Shown here: positions 1 through 5,143 of the stretch, piece after piece | Layout: every line of letters starts with the position of its first letter | How positions within the stretch are numbered: the first letter of the stretch is position 1 | Assembly (NCBI GenBank): GCA_014523665.1 | Contig: JAATVR010000215.1 | Location: 1-7,153, forward strand | Direction: 5' to 3' | DNA length: 7,153 bases | From: Nitrososphaerales archaeon TH526 | Lineage (GTDB): Archaea; Thermoproteota; Nitrososphaeria; Nitrososphaerales; Nitrososphaeraceae | Position numbers and translations under genes: made by a program | Notes under the pieces: generated by a model | Told to the model about the DNA's origin: nothing | Seen by the model: the letters and a program-made list of their open reading frames with translations, nothing else | Databases searched by the model: none

Positions 1-84
1 GATCGTGCCATATTAGAAGCGGTTGTTTACAAGGACATTGCTGAAGAAATACATACGGCTTTGAAAAAGTTTGATAATGTGTGA
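1..84 (+). CDS. C-terminal end of an unidentified gene (partial)
   Basis: Frame 1 is open from the window edge for 27 codons and ends at TGA (82-84), directly followed by an in-frame TAG. The peptide (starts DRAILEAVVYKD, ends ALKKFDNV) is charged and amphipathic, with a composition and codon use that look coding. Too little is present to name a family. The same frame after the two stops carries a short hydrophobic stretch (ATG 127 to TAA 196-198, with a core like MALTTLFFR), so this may be the tail of a real gene or part of the decayed provirus-like region that follows. I infer a gene end but cannot tell whether the gene is intact. Confidence 0.45.
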   Translation, partial: DRAILEAVVYKDIAEEIHTALKKFDNV

Positions 85-142
85 TAGAATACAGGGAAGG
101 GATTACAGGGTGAACAACTAGCAACTATGATCCTTGCAATTA

Positions 143-169
143 TGGCATTAACTACACTATTCTTTAGGA
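143..169 (+). repeat. 27-bp direct repeat, copy 1
   Basis: The stretch beginning TGGCATTA and ending CTTTAGGA recurs at 701-727 with only two differences (A to G, C to T; 25 of 27 identical). The likeness continues weakly for about 15 bases after the core (TTCGACTA in both). Each copy lies upstream, on the same strand, of a remnant of the same terminase-like C-terminus, so the repeat is probably part of the duplicated unit. In both copies one frame reads ALTTLFFR, so it may once have been coding. Confidence 0.7.
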
Positions 170-256
170 TCTCTCTTCGACTATTAGTAAGTATGTAATT
201 GCAGAAGAAGCATCTGCTGTCCAAATGGTTATTTTTTATGGTCATAACGGATGTCT

Positions 257-313
257 ACGAGTCATGATGATCTGTTTAATGCATTCAGAATGTCTATACG
301 GTTTTGGCACTAA
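257..313 (+). pseudogene. Remnant of terminase large subunit-like protein, extreme C-terminus (copy 1)
   Basis: The frame 257-313 reads TSHDDLFNAFRMSIRFWH and then TAA. It matches codon for codon the end of the longer remnant at 1000-1056 (TSHDDLFDAFRMSLMFWH); by hand count about 45 of 57 nucleotides agree, with many differences at silent third positions. The HDDLFDAFR-type ending is what I know from large-terminase nuclease domains (RNase H-like fold) of archaeal tailed-virus and provirus proteins, where the closing acidic motif contributes to the metal site. Upstream the frame is closed at 245-247 (TAA), and the roughly 80 codons that precede the motif in copy 2 are absent, so this is a fragment rather than a gene. 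A deletion between the direct repeat (143-169) and this tail is the simplest reading. Confidence 0.65.
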
Positions 314-320
314 AAAAAAA
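312..320 (-). terminator. T9 tract, terminator of the small exported-peptide gene
   Basis: Nine A on the plus strand give T9 on the minus strand, 34 bases after the stop of the gene at 355-567. Archaeal termination relies mainly on U-rich tracts, so this fits. The tract overlaps the stop codon of the terminase remnant on the other strand. Confidence 0.55.
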
Positions 321-354
321 GAAGCGTGAAGTTTGTTCGCCTTATGTGATGCTA

Positions 355-567
355 TTATCCAGCGGACGATTGGCATGCATGTGCTACATCTGGGCCGCAC
401 ACGGTAGTATTGATTTCTGATCCTCCACTTTCACTACCAAAGGATCTAGCCGCTATACCGCCAACTTCTCTTACCCTTGCATCAACTTCGTCTGTTACGG
501 CAATTGCACCGACTGCAACGATTGATACCAATATAGCCATAACTGCTACGCCTACAATCGTTCTCAT
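355..567 (-). CDS. Small exported or membrane-anchored peptide, unknown function
   Basis: A 70-residue protein with ATG start. Residues 4-24 form one hydrophobic helix (IVGVAVMAILVSIVAVGAIA) after a single Arg, which suits a signal peptide or membrane anchor. The rest (about 25-70) is polar, Gly/Ser-rich and outward-facing if exported, with two cysteines (C57, C65) that could pair and one N-glycosylation sequon (N53-T-T). I recognise no domain. The TATA box at 593-603 lies about 30 bp before the ATG, predicting a leader of only a few bases, and a T9 tract follows the stop, so the gene looks like an intact monocistronic unit. It sits between two decayed terminase fragments, on the opposite strand. 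Small secreted peptides of this style are common in Nitrososphaerales, but the function is unknown. Confidence 0.65.
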   Translation of the reverse strand: MRTIVGVAVMAILVSIVAVGAIAVTDEVDARVREVGGIAARSFGSESGGSEINTTVCGPDVAHACQSSAG

Positions 568-592
568 ATGTATCTATGAGGTATCATGATGG

Positions 593-603
593 TAATATAT
601 ACA
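593..603 (-). promoter_or_regulatory. TATA box of the exported-peptide gene
   Basis: The minus strand reads TGTATATATTA, centred about 30 bp before the ATG at 565-567. Archaeal initiation about 26 bp downstream would fall near position 571, giving a nearly leaderless mRNA, which agrees with the lack of a Shine-Dalgarno site. Confidence 0.6.
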
Positions 604-700
604 CGTCAAGCAAGACCTTTACGTCTTAAGAATGACGATTATTATATTCGTACGTACTTTTGTTATACATTCGAAAACTAAATAGTCAGTATAGGTTGAC

Positions 701-727
701 TGGCATTGACTACACTATTTTTTAGGA
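701..727 (+). repeat. 27-bp direct repeat, copy 2
   Basis: Second copy of the element at 143-169 (TGGCATTG...TTTTTAGGA, 25 of 27 identical). It ends about 20 bp before the open frame of the longer terminase remnant. The distance from repeat to terminase stop is about 330 bp here against about 145 bp in copy 1, so copy 1 has lost the internal part. Confidence 0.7.
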
Positions 728-747
728 CCTTCGACTACTTCTGCTGA

Positions 748-1056
748 ACGAAAGGTCGTGGATCGAAAATCACCTACAAACACAACTATCCATCAGTCTA
801 TGATTTGCAGTTCTTACAACAGAATATGTTTGTCATTCCAGTACCCTTCTCTAAGGAACATAAGGCAATGTTAGCACACTGCAAAGAATAAATGAAGTAC
901 CAAAATGGGTATATTGCTATCAATCCAAGTCATACTAAACTAATCACTGCACTTAGGACCGCTGTAGAAAATGGGGATGGCTCACTAGACAAGGAAGTAA
1001 CTAGTCACGATGATTTGTTTGATGCATTCAGGATGTCGCTAATGTTCTGGCATTGA
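748..1056 (+). pseudogene. Terminase large subunit-like C-terminal domain, interrupted by an in-frame stop (copy 2)
   Basis: One frame runs from just after TGA 745-747 to TGA 1054-1056 with a single internal TAA at 889-891. Before the stop come 47 codons including YPSVYDLQFLQQN, MFVIPVPFSKEHKAMLAHC and KE. After it comes ATG (892), opening 54 codons with MKYQNGYIAINPSHTKL, ITALRTAVENG, LDKE and the closing HDDLFDAFRMSLMFWH. The order VIPV-(F/Y)-x-KEH, GYIAINP, KLIT-LRTAV, LDKE, HDD-FDAFR is the pattern I know from the nuclease-domain end of large terminases in thaumarchaeal proviruses. The N-terminal ATPase domain (Walker A and B) is absent, and no start is found upstream, so packaging function is lost. 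The 54-residue downstream piece has its own ATG and could be expressed, but no TATA box or Shine-Dalgarno site supports that. Confidence 0.72.
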
Positions 1057-1059
1057 TTA

Positions 1060-1075
1060 GTTAATCAGTTAATCA
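1060..1075 (+). repeat. Tandem 8-bp repeat GTTAATCA x2
   Basis: Two abutting copies of GTTAATCA lie just after the terminase remnant, followed by the related GTCAGTTGAT. The stretch also has dyad symmetry (GATTA-GT-TAATC at 1054-1065). The spacer up to 1234 otherwise holds nothing I can name, and no strong TATA box for the following gene. Confidence 0.35.
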
Positions 1076-1234
1076 GTCAGTTGATACCTCCTTGCTAGAT
1101 ATTCTTCTCTTGAAATCTCTAGTACCGGTTTACTTGCATTAGGTAACGTAGAAAAATGTCAGAGCCTTAAACAACTTCACGTGTAACCATTTTGGTGTTG
1201 GGTGACAGTACCAGTAGAAAATCTTAGATAGGGA

Positions 1235-1987
1235 ATGAATATATACGCAGGTATGATAAATGGAACATTGAATAGAACAACCAATTTGTTTGTACTTTTG
1301 ATAGTGACTTCATTTATTTTGCCTGCTACAGAAATTATGTATGCTAGTGGATTTACAGAGAACAATACCGCACCACCTAGTGGATTTACAGAGAATAATG
1401 CCGCACCACCTAGTGGATTTACAGAGAATAATGCCGCACCACCTAGCGGGTTCAGGTTGAGTAACAATACCGGAAATGCTTACTGTGACTCGTGCAATAA
1501 TGATATATACAATGGAAGCGGGGATTTGAAGGACATGGTGCTGACTGTGCAAAACCGCGAGCGCGCTGCCGTTGGAGTTCCGCCGCTCGTGTGGAGTGAC
1601 AAGCTCGCCGCCGACGCCAAGCCTTATGCCGAACATCTGCTGACGACAGCCGAGCTCGAACACCCGAGCCAAGAGTGGGTAGACACCCACCCAAACTCGC
1701 TACCCGGTTACGAGGGTGAGAATCTTGCATGGCGCGGAAACACGACTACGGTACCGATGGCCCAGATGCAGCAGGGCTGGATCTCCGAAAAGAATGATTA
1801 TCACGGCCAACTGATCAGTAATGATTGGAGCCCAGGAGACCCACTGATCGGTCATTACACGCAGATGGTCTGGAATACAACGACCCAGGTTGGTTGCGCG
1901 ACCTCCAGTGGCGGACCGTATGGACGGGACGTTCTGGACTGCCGCTACAGCCCGGTGGGCAACATCGTTGGGCAGAAACCGTATTAG
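1235..1987 (+). CDS. Secreted CAP-superfamily (SCP/PR-1-like) protein
   Basis: A 250-residue exported protein. Residues 17-37 are a hydrophobic signal peptide or anchor. Residues 38-73 are three 11-residue repeats SGFTENN(T/A)APP plus a fourth start, probably a flexible linker. A CxxC pair (C84, C87) follows, and residues 97-250 form a CAP domain. Its tetrad is complete as far as I can align it: H143 (LEHPS), E162 (GENLAW), E185 (WISEKNDY) and H207. Both signatures are present: GHYTQMVWNTT (206-216) and VLDCRYSPVGN (233-243), with C221 and C236 placed for the usual disulfide. Several N-x-T sequons suit archaeal surface glycosylation. CAP proteins are extracellular; known roles include lipid/sterol binding, toxin-like and protease-like functions, so no activity can be assigned here. 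M7 (1253) is an equally good start and gives a tighter signal peptide; neither start has a Shine-Dalgarno site. The CAP half is far more GC-rich than its own leader, which suggests transfer. Confidence 0.9.
   Translation: MNIYAGMINGTLNRTTNLFVLLIVTSFILPATEIMYASGFTENNTAPPSGFTENNAAPPSGFTENNAAPPSGFRLSNNTGNAYCDSCNNDIYNGSGDLKDMVLTVQNRERAAVGVPPLVWSDKLAADAKPYAEHLLTTAELEHPSQEWVDTHPNSLPGYEGENLAWRGNTTTVPMAQMQQGWISEKNDYHGQLISNDWSPGDPLIGHYTQMVWNTTTQVGCATSSGGPYGRDVLDCRYSPVGNIVGQKPY
1346..1453 (+). repeat. 33-bp in-frame tandem repeats in the CAP protein linker
   Basis: Three consecutive 33-bp units start at 1346, 1379 and 1412, with a partial fourth unit at 1445-1453. Units 2 and 3 are identical; unit 1 differs at three positions, one of them silent. 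They encode SGFTENN(T/A)APP. The near-identity suggests recent expansion by slippage or unequal recombination, and the copy number is likely to vary between strains. Confidence 0.9.
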
Positions 1988-2591
1988 GAGAGCCTCGTTC
2001 CTGTCACGGTAAGTACCCAACTATCGCATTGCGATCACTGCCGCAACGGAACAAATCCCGGCCGGAGCATTAAAGATGGATGTCTCTTCAGGAGAGAGAG
2101 GGGGGACTTTTAATGACGGGCATCATCATCATCATTCGTTATCGTTACTAGTTAGAATGTATCAATCTTTCCCTCGTGATATCGCTTGCGAGATTGTGTA
2201 TCTGCAGAAACAAAAGCAGTTTCTTCTAGGATAACACATGAATAACCTCTATTATGTATCTGCCATCATTCTGTATTATGAATTGGTCGGTAGGGAGCAG
2301 GACCAATATACTATCACAATTTTTAAACACAGTGTTAGAAAAGGTTAAAGTCATGCAACCATACATTAGCCTTGACCTGTAGTTGTAGCAATATAGGATA
2401 CGTGTATTGACTAAGTGGCCGGGGGGGTTTTCAGGCTAGAATTATTTCCCCCCTGCCATGTCCATTGCTCGCCAAGTTTGGTTAAAGACTCACATCTATT
2501 CTTTGTGAGTCAAAATTAGATACAGCATAGATATAATAACCATTTGCGGAACAAAGTTAGCTCATCTTATGGCATTGTCCATTCGTAAGAA
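1988..2591. other. 604-bp spacer without a convincing gene
   Basis: To about 2075 the DNA keeps the high GC content of the CAP domain, then turns AT-rich. A purine run (2089-2105), a (CAT)5 run (2121-2135) and a G/C-run hairpin (2417-2457) are the only clear structures. A 36-codon ATG frame at 2238-2348 (begins MNNLYYVSAIILYYEL) is the longest small ORF that reads at all like a peptide, but an in-frame stop sits just upstream and no promoter or ribosome site supports it. Confidence 0.6.
2417..2457. repeat. Hairpin with G-run and C-run arms
   Basis: GGCCGGGGGG (2417-2426) pairs with CCCCCCTGCC (2448-2457) over 10 bp with one mismatch, around a 21-base loop. It is the most GC-rich local structure in an AT-rich spacer. 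No T tract follows directly on either strand, so a classical terminator is not clear; a structured RNA or a scar of a mobile element is possible. Confidence 0.45.
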
Positions 2592-2879
2592 TTATGGTGT
2601 CATGCAGATCATAGGTTCTTCTTCTTTATGCAATACTGGATTGCTCAAGATGCAACCGCAGAAAGTATTCATAATATGAGAGATGGCTTCTAACTCCAAC
2701 TTAGACAATATGGTTGTCATATCTTTTGCTTCAGGATACCTATTTTTTCTTAGTAATCTGATGTTGGAAAAGGTTATGGATTTGACTAGACTTTCAGAGT
2801 GCATACAAATGATTAGGGAGAAGTTCAAGGATAGGTCATAGTTTGTTGGACTGATTCTTGGCCTACTGCCTCTGACCAA
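2592..2879 (-). CDS. Doubtful hypothetical protein, 95 codons or fewer
   Basis: The frame is open for 95 codons from a TTG at 2877-2879; the first ATG is at codon 26 (position 2804), which would give 70 residues. The latter part reads like a protein (KNRYPEAKDMTTILSKLELE, SHIMNTFCGC, HKEEEPMICMTP) and has three cysteines, but I recognise no family. A TATA-like stretch lies before the TTG but is not well spaced for it. The opposite strand has a competing 52-codon ATG frame (2683-2841; hydrophobic start, ends CIQMIREKFKDRS), so one of the two may be a shadow of the other, or both may be chance. Treat as tentative. Confidence 0.28.
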   Translation of the reverse strand: MVRGSRPRISPTNYDLSLNFSLIICMHSESLVKSITFSNIRLLRKNRYPEAKDMTTILSKLELEAISHIMNTFCGCILSNPVLHKEEEPMICMTP

Positions 2880-2918
2880 ATTTTTACATAATATTGTGTA
2901 TCTTTTAGTACACTAGTG

Positions 2919-2936
2919 AGTCATGCAGGCATGACT
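2919..2936. repeat. Perfect 8-2-8 inverted repeat
   Basis: AGTCATGC-AG-GCATGACT is a perfect palindrome with 8-bp arms and a 2-bp centre, the size of a dimeric regulator site. It lies about 40 bp upstream of the doubtful minus-strand ORF start (2879) and about 190 bp beyond the stop of the gene at 3126-3557. No TATA box is paired with it clearly, so its target is unknown. Confidence 0.4.
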
Positions 2937-3125
2937 GTGATTCTGAGCAGTCAGTTAGTCCCATTATTCATTTCTGCTGTCGACCGGTGTAAAGTTGATT
3001 AGGGGGCTTCTCACGTGTTGTAATATTATTTTTTCCCTTTCATAGTCATTTCATAAATCCTATTTGTGTCCCGTTTAATCCATCAGATATTCAAAGGAAA
3101 GTCAACGATCCCTAGGGCAAATTGC

Positions 3126-3557
3126 TTACACATTCTTTGGAAAAAGTTTATCTAGTAATGTGAAATCTTCCATTTCATAATTCTTGAGCACATCACACAT
3201 ATCTTTCAATTTTTTCTTTCTGCCATAGAGAGCCATCTTAAGATTTCCATATTCGTATTCAGTAACTATTTCTACTACATCCCTATCCATCAGAGAACTC
3301 ATTACATTATCCATGGTGAATTTGTAAATAGGGCCTCCTTCATCATGAAGATATTCTTGGCTGAATTTAGGATCGATGTATGCTTTTAAATCAGTTCTAT
3401 GAAACAGAAGGGTTTTAGGGAATGTATCATAGATACCAGCCACACCACACATATACTTCAAGATTCTCCACTCAAACTTAGACAAGTCCTCAGTTGTAAT
3501 CTGTTCTTTGAACATTTCCTCGGGAGTTTTTTCATTCATACCAATCATACTTAGCAT
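3126..3557 (-). CDS. Conserved-looking soluble protein, possible winged-helix fold, unknown function
   Basis: A 143-residue, highly charged, cytoplasmic-type protein without signal or membrane segment. Residues 24-37 (DLSKFEWRILKYMC) and 82-95 (MDNVMSSLMDRDVV) look like helices; the latter is followed by VEIVTEYEYGNLKMALYGRKKK, which could be a beta-hairpin wing. That layout is compatible with a winged helix-turn-helix regulator, but I recognise no signature and the fold is only inferred. ATG codons at positions 1, 4 and 7 compete as starts. M1 is favoured because the TATA box TATTTAAG (3578-3585) predicts transcription starting within a base or two of it, giving a leaderless mRNA. The gene is transcribed divergently from the membrane protein at 3765, with about 207 bp between them, so the two may share control. 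Confidence 0.75.
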   Translation of the reverse strand: MLSMIGMNEKTPEEMFKEQITTEDLSKFEWRILKYMCGVAGIYDTFPKTLLFHRTDLKAYIDPKFSQEYLHDEGGPIYKFTMDNVMSSLMDRDVVEIVTEYEYGNLKMALYGRKKKLKDMCDVLKNYEMEDFTLLDKLFPKNV

Positions 3558-3577
3558 TATTGGATTTGTGTTTAATT

Positions 3578-3585
3578 CTTAAATA
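3578..3585 (-). promoter_or_regulatory. TATA box of the 143-residue protein gene
   Basis: The minus strand reads TATTTAAG, centred about 26 bp before the A of the ATG at 3555-3557. This is the classic archaeal spacing for a leaderless transcript and supports the first ATG as the start. Confidence 0.6.
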
Positions 3586-3728
3586 ATAGTCGGTTGGCTC
3601 AAGCCTATTCAAAACTACTATACTTTCCCTTAAAGAAATTATGTAACTAAATTTCACTTCAAAACTGATCTGAAATTCACCTCTCTACTTATAGATATCT
3701 TTAATGATAACTGCTTGTCATCATCATC

Positions 3729-3737
3729 TTTTATGAT
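3729..3737 (+). promoter_or_regulatory. Probable TATA box of the CopD-like membrane protein gene
   Basis: TTTTATGAT is centred about 32 bp before ATG 3765, predicting a start of transcription near 3759 and a leader of a few bases. A better-looking but more distant candidate, CTTATAGAT near 3689-3697, would give a leader of about 45 bases, so the choice is uncertain. Confidence 0.4.
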
Positions 3738-3764
3738 AGTTAGCTCCAATTCAATACTGAAGAA

Positions 3765-4349
3765 ATGACAGATATTATGCAAAATGAACCCCCAAGGATT
3801 TCCTTACGAACTAACATTTGGGTTCTTATACCAATTGGCGCACTAATCGTCGCAATACTTAGTGCTAATTTGCTTCTTCTTAACTATGTACACGTTTTTA
3901 CAGCCGTACTCTGGACAGGAACTGATATATTTATGGCTTTTTTGCTCGGCCCTGTACTTCGAAATGTAAGTCTTTCTAGCCGTAAAGAAGTTATTTCTTG
4001 GCTCATGCCAAAGATGGTATTCTATATGCCAACCGTTGCAGCTGTTACAACAACAGCTGGGTTCTTTCTTGCTTCAAAAGTGGGTTTGCTTACTTTACAA
4101 TCACCCATTGTTTATTGGATCTCTACAGTCTTGATAATAGTTTCTGCCATGTTCATAATGGGCCTGGGCATTTTACTACCAACAAATCTTCGTATATACT
4201 TTGAAATGAAAAAGAGTGAGCCAGAAATGCATAAGATTCAGAAACTTATGAAAAAATACGTTAAAGTAGTCGCTATTCAGACAGTCATGCAGTTTGCTAT
4301 CATCTTCATTATGGCAGAATTCGCTACAGGATTCTTCCTTAACCTTTAG
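3765..4349 (+). CDS. CopD/DUF2269-like five-helix membrane protein
   Basis: A 194-residue integral membrane protein. Hydrophobic segments lie at about 19-38, 42-66, 84-104, 115-140 and 168-192. The second carries VHVFTAVLWTGTDIF (42-56), then FLLGPVLRNV. This resembles the H-x(3-5)-A-x-x-W-x-G...P-x-L-R pattern of helix 1 or 2 in CopD-type and DUF2269 proteins, where the intramembrane His can bind a metal or heme. Here that would be H43, with W50 and D54 nearby. The loop 143-166 (RIYFEMKKSEPEMHKIQKLM) is amphipathic and charged and probably cytoplasmic. Copper transport is one known role in the wider family, but nothing here proves a substrate. M5 (3777) is an alternative start. The gene stands alone, divergent from the gene at 3126-3557. 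It is typical in style of thaumarchaeal membrane proteins. Confidence 0.8.
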   Translation: MTDIMQNEPPRISLRTNIWVLIPIGALIVAILSANLLLLNYVHVFTAVLWTGTDIFMAFLLGPVLRNVSLSSRKEVISWLMPKMVFYMPTVAAVTTTAGFFLASKVGLLTLQSPIVYWISTVLIIVSAMFIMGLGILLPTNLRIYFEMKKSEPEMHKIQKLMKKYVKVVAIQTVMQFAIIFIMAEFATGFFLNL

Positions 4350-4656
4350 AGTTACGACCACTTAACGCACACGGTTCGAAAAATATTAAGAATTTTATTA
4401 TCTGTTATCATCTGTGTGAAAGAGCACTATTGTTTTGTAAAAAAATCCATCAGCTATTTTCCGATTATAGCCGTTCAAACGCATAACTAGAGGGAACTTT
4501 TTGCATTTTTTTCTCAATTCTTTCCATCACCATGCGTTATGATAGCGAATATTCCTGATGAATATCCTTATTGGAGTAATAGAAATAAAAGAAGCAGGTA
4601 CTTACTTTCTCTTTCGGTCCTTTGAGGAAGTGTACTAACTATACTTTTGATCCCTT
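4350..4656. other. 307-bp AT-rich spacer
   Basis: No ORF worth calling. T-rich tracts at about 4498-4513 (GGAACTTTTTGCATTTTTTT) could end the transcript of the upstream membrane protein gene, although they lie some 150 bp after its stop. A direct pair GAATATTCCT / GAATATCCTT lies near 4547-4569. The end of the spacer carries the first TATACTTT half-site (4640-4647) of the promoter that follows. Confidence 0.5.
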
Positions 4657-4675
4657 GTATACTTATAAAGTATAC
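4657..4675 (+). promoter_or_regulatory. Palindromic operator enclosing the TATA box of the DUF1428/VOC operon
   Basis: GTATACTT-ATA-AAGTATAC is a perfect inverted repeat (8-bp arms, 3-bp centre). Its middle is the TATA box CTTATAAAG, centred at 4666, exactly 26 bp before ATG 4692, which predicts a leaderless transcript. The half-site TATACTTT occurs again just upstream (4640-4647) and overlaps the right arm and beyond (4671-4678). A dimeric repressor bound here would block TBP, so stress-responsive repression is a reasonable inference; no regulator gene is adjacent. Confidence 0.65.
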
Positions 4676-4691
4676 TTTGTATATTTTATCC

Positions 4692-5102
4692 ATGAAGAAA
4701 TCGAATGTGATGGAAATGGAGAAAGAAATTGGGAATCAGGTCCAGCTTTTCATCTGGAGAATCCCGAAGAAAAACCATGATGCAATGGTAAAGCTTCAGA
4801 AGCAATTTAATGATCTTCTCATCAGGCATGGGGTTCTGCGTATGGAGATTTTCCAGCTAACTAATACCGAGGCTTATGATGGGTGTATTAACATAGCTAC
4901 AACTATGTCGGCCAATCAAGATGAGGAAATATGGATAGAGCTACAGTCTCACAGAGATCTGAAACAAATGAACGAGGTTATGTCAGAAGCTATGAAGGAC
5001 GAAGATATGAGCGCAGAGGGTCCCCTTGTGAAACAGTTTATGAATCTCGTGACTCCTGGATCTGGCATGATCATGGGTAAGTTCACTCGCCTCAGAATCT
5101 AA
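4692..5102 (+). CDS. DUF1428-like dimeric alpha/beta-barrel protein
   Basis: A 136-residue cytoplasmic protein from ATG 4692. The frame is open upstream to 4647, but that extension (IPCILIKYTLYILS) is read through the TATA box and operator and is rejected. Residues 17-24 (VQLFIWRI) and 52-57 form the first strands, and PKKNHDAMVKLQKQFNDLL (25-43) the first helix, as in DUF1428 (YbaA type): a strand, PKKN, then a helix. The second half (EEIWIELQSHRDLKQMNEVM, 78-97) gives strand plus helix, and the protein ends in MIMGKFTRLRI, which resembles the family's closing strand. This is a ferredoxin-like/Dabb fold with no known catalytic residues; a ligand-binding or stress role is plausible but unproven. 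It forms an operon with the VOC gene 41 bp downstream. No Shine-Dalgarno site, as expected for a leaderless mRNA. Confidence 0.7.
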   Translation: MKKSNVMEMEKEIGNQVQLFIWRIPKKNHDAMVKLQKQFNDLLIRHGVLRMEIFQLTNTEAYDGCINIATTMSANQDEEIWIELQSHRDLKQMNEVMSEAMKDEDMSAEGPLVKQFMNLVTPGSGMIMGKFTRLRI

Positions 5103-5130
5103 GGACGTAATATGAATCAAGTTTACATGA

Positions 5131-5137
5131 GGAGAGG
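5131..5137 (+). promoter_or_regulatory. Shine-Dalgarno site of the VOC gene
   Basis: GGAGAGG lies 6-9 bases before ATG 5144, complementary to the 16S rRNA 3' end. It fixes the start and fits internal translation within an operon mRNA, in contrast to the leaderless first gene. Confidence 0.6.
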
Positions 5138-5143
5138 ATTGAG

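Noticed and set aside
27..245. 72-codon minus-strand frame
   Set aside because: Cys/Ser-rich translation without a domain, overlapping the plus-strand gene end and the direct repeat; no TATA box or ribosome site.
1346..1453. CRISPR-like array
   Set aside because: The 33-bp units abut with no spacers, keep the reading frame and encode a protein linker.
1177..2073. Several long open frames overlapping the CAP gene on both strands (minus 1177-1467, 1310-1690, 1452-1730, 1700-2020; plus 1825-2073)
   Set aside because: They overlap a well-supported gene with intact family motifs, owe their length to the repeats and high GC of that gene, and show no domain or promoter of their own.
2238..2348. 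36-codon plus-strand ORF
   Set aside because: Peptide-like, but no promoter, no ribosome site and no recognisable motif; in-frame stop directly upstream.
3998..4361. Frames overlapping the CopD-like gene (plus 3998-4204, minus 4176-4361)
   Set aside because: Shadows in other frames of a clear membrane protein gene.
4371..4380. GGTTCGAA resembling a tRNA T-loop
   Set aside because: The flanking bases do not form a T stem, and no acceptor or anticodon arm is found nearby.
4647..4691. N-terminal extension of the DUF1428-like protein to ATG 4647
   Set aside because: The extension is encoded by the operator and TATA box; a transcript starting 26 bp after the TATA box begins at ATG 4692.
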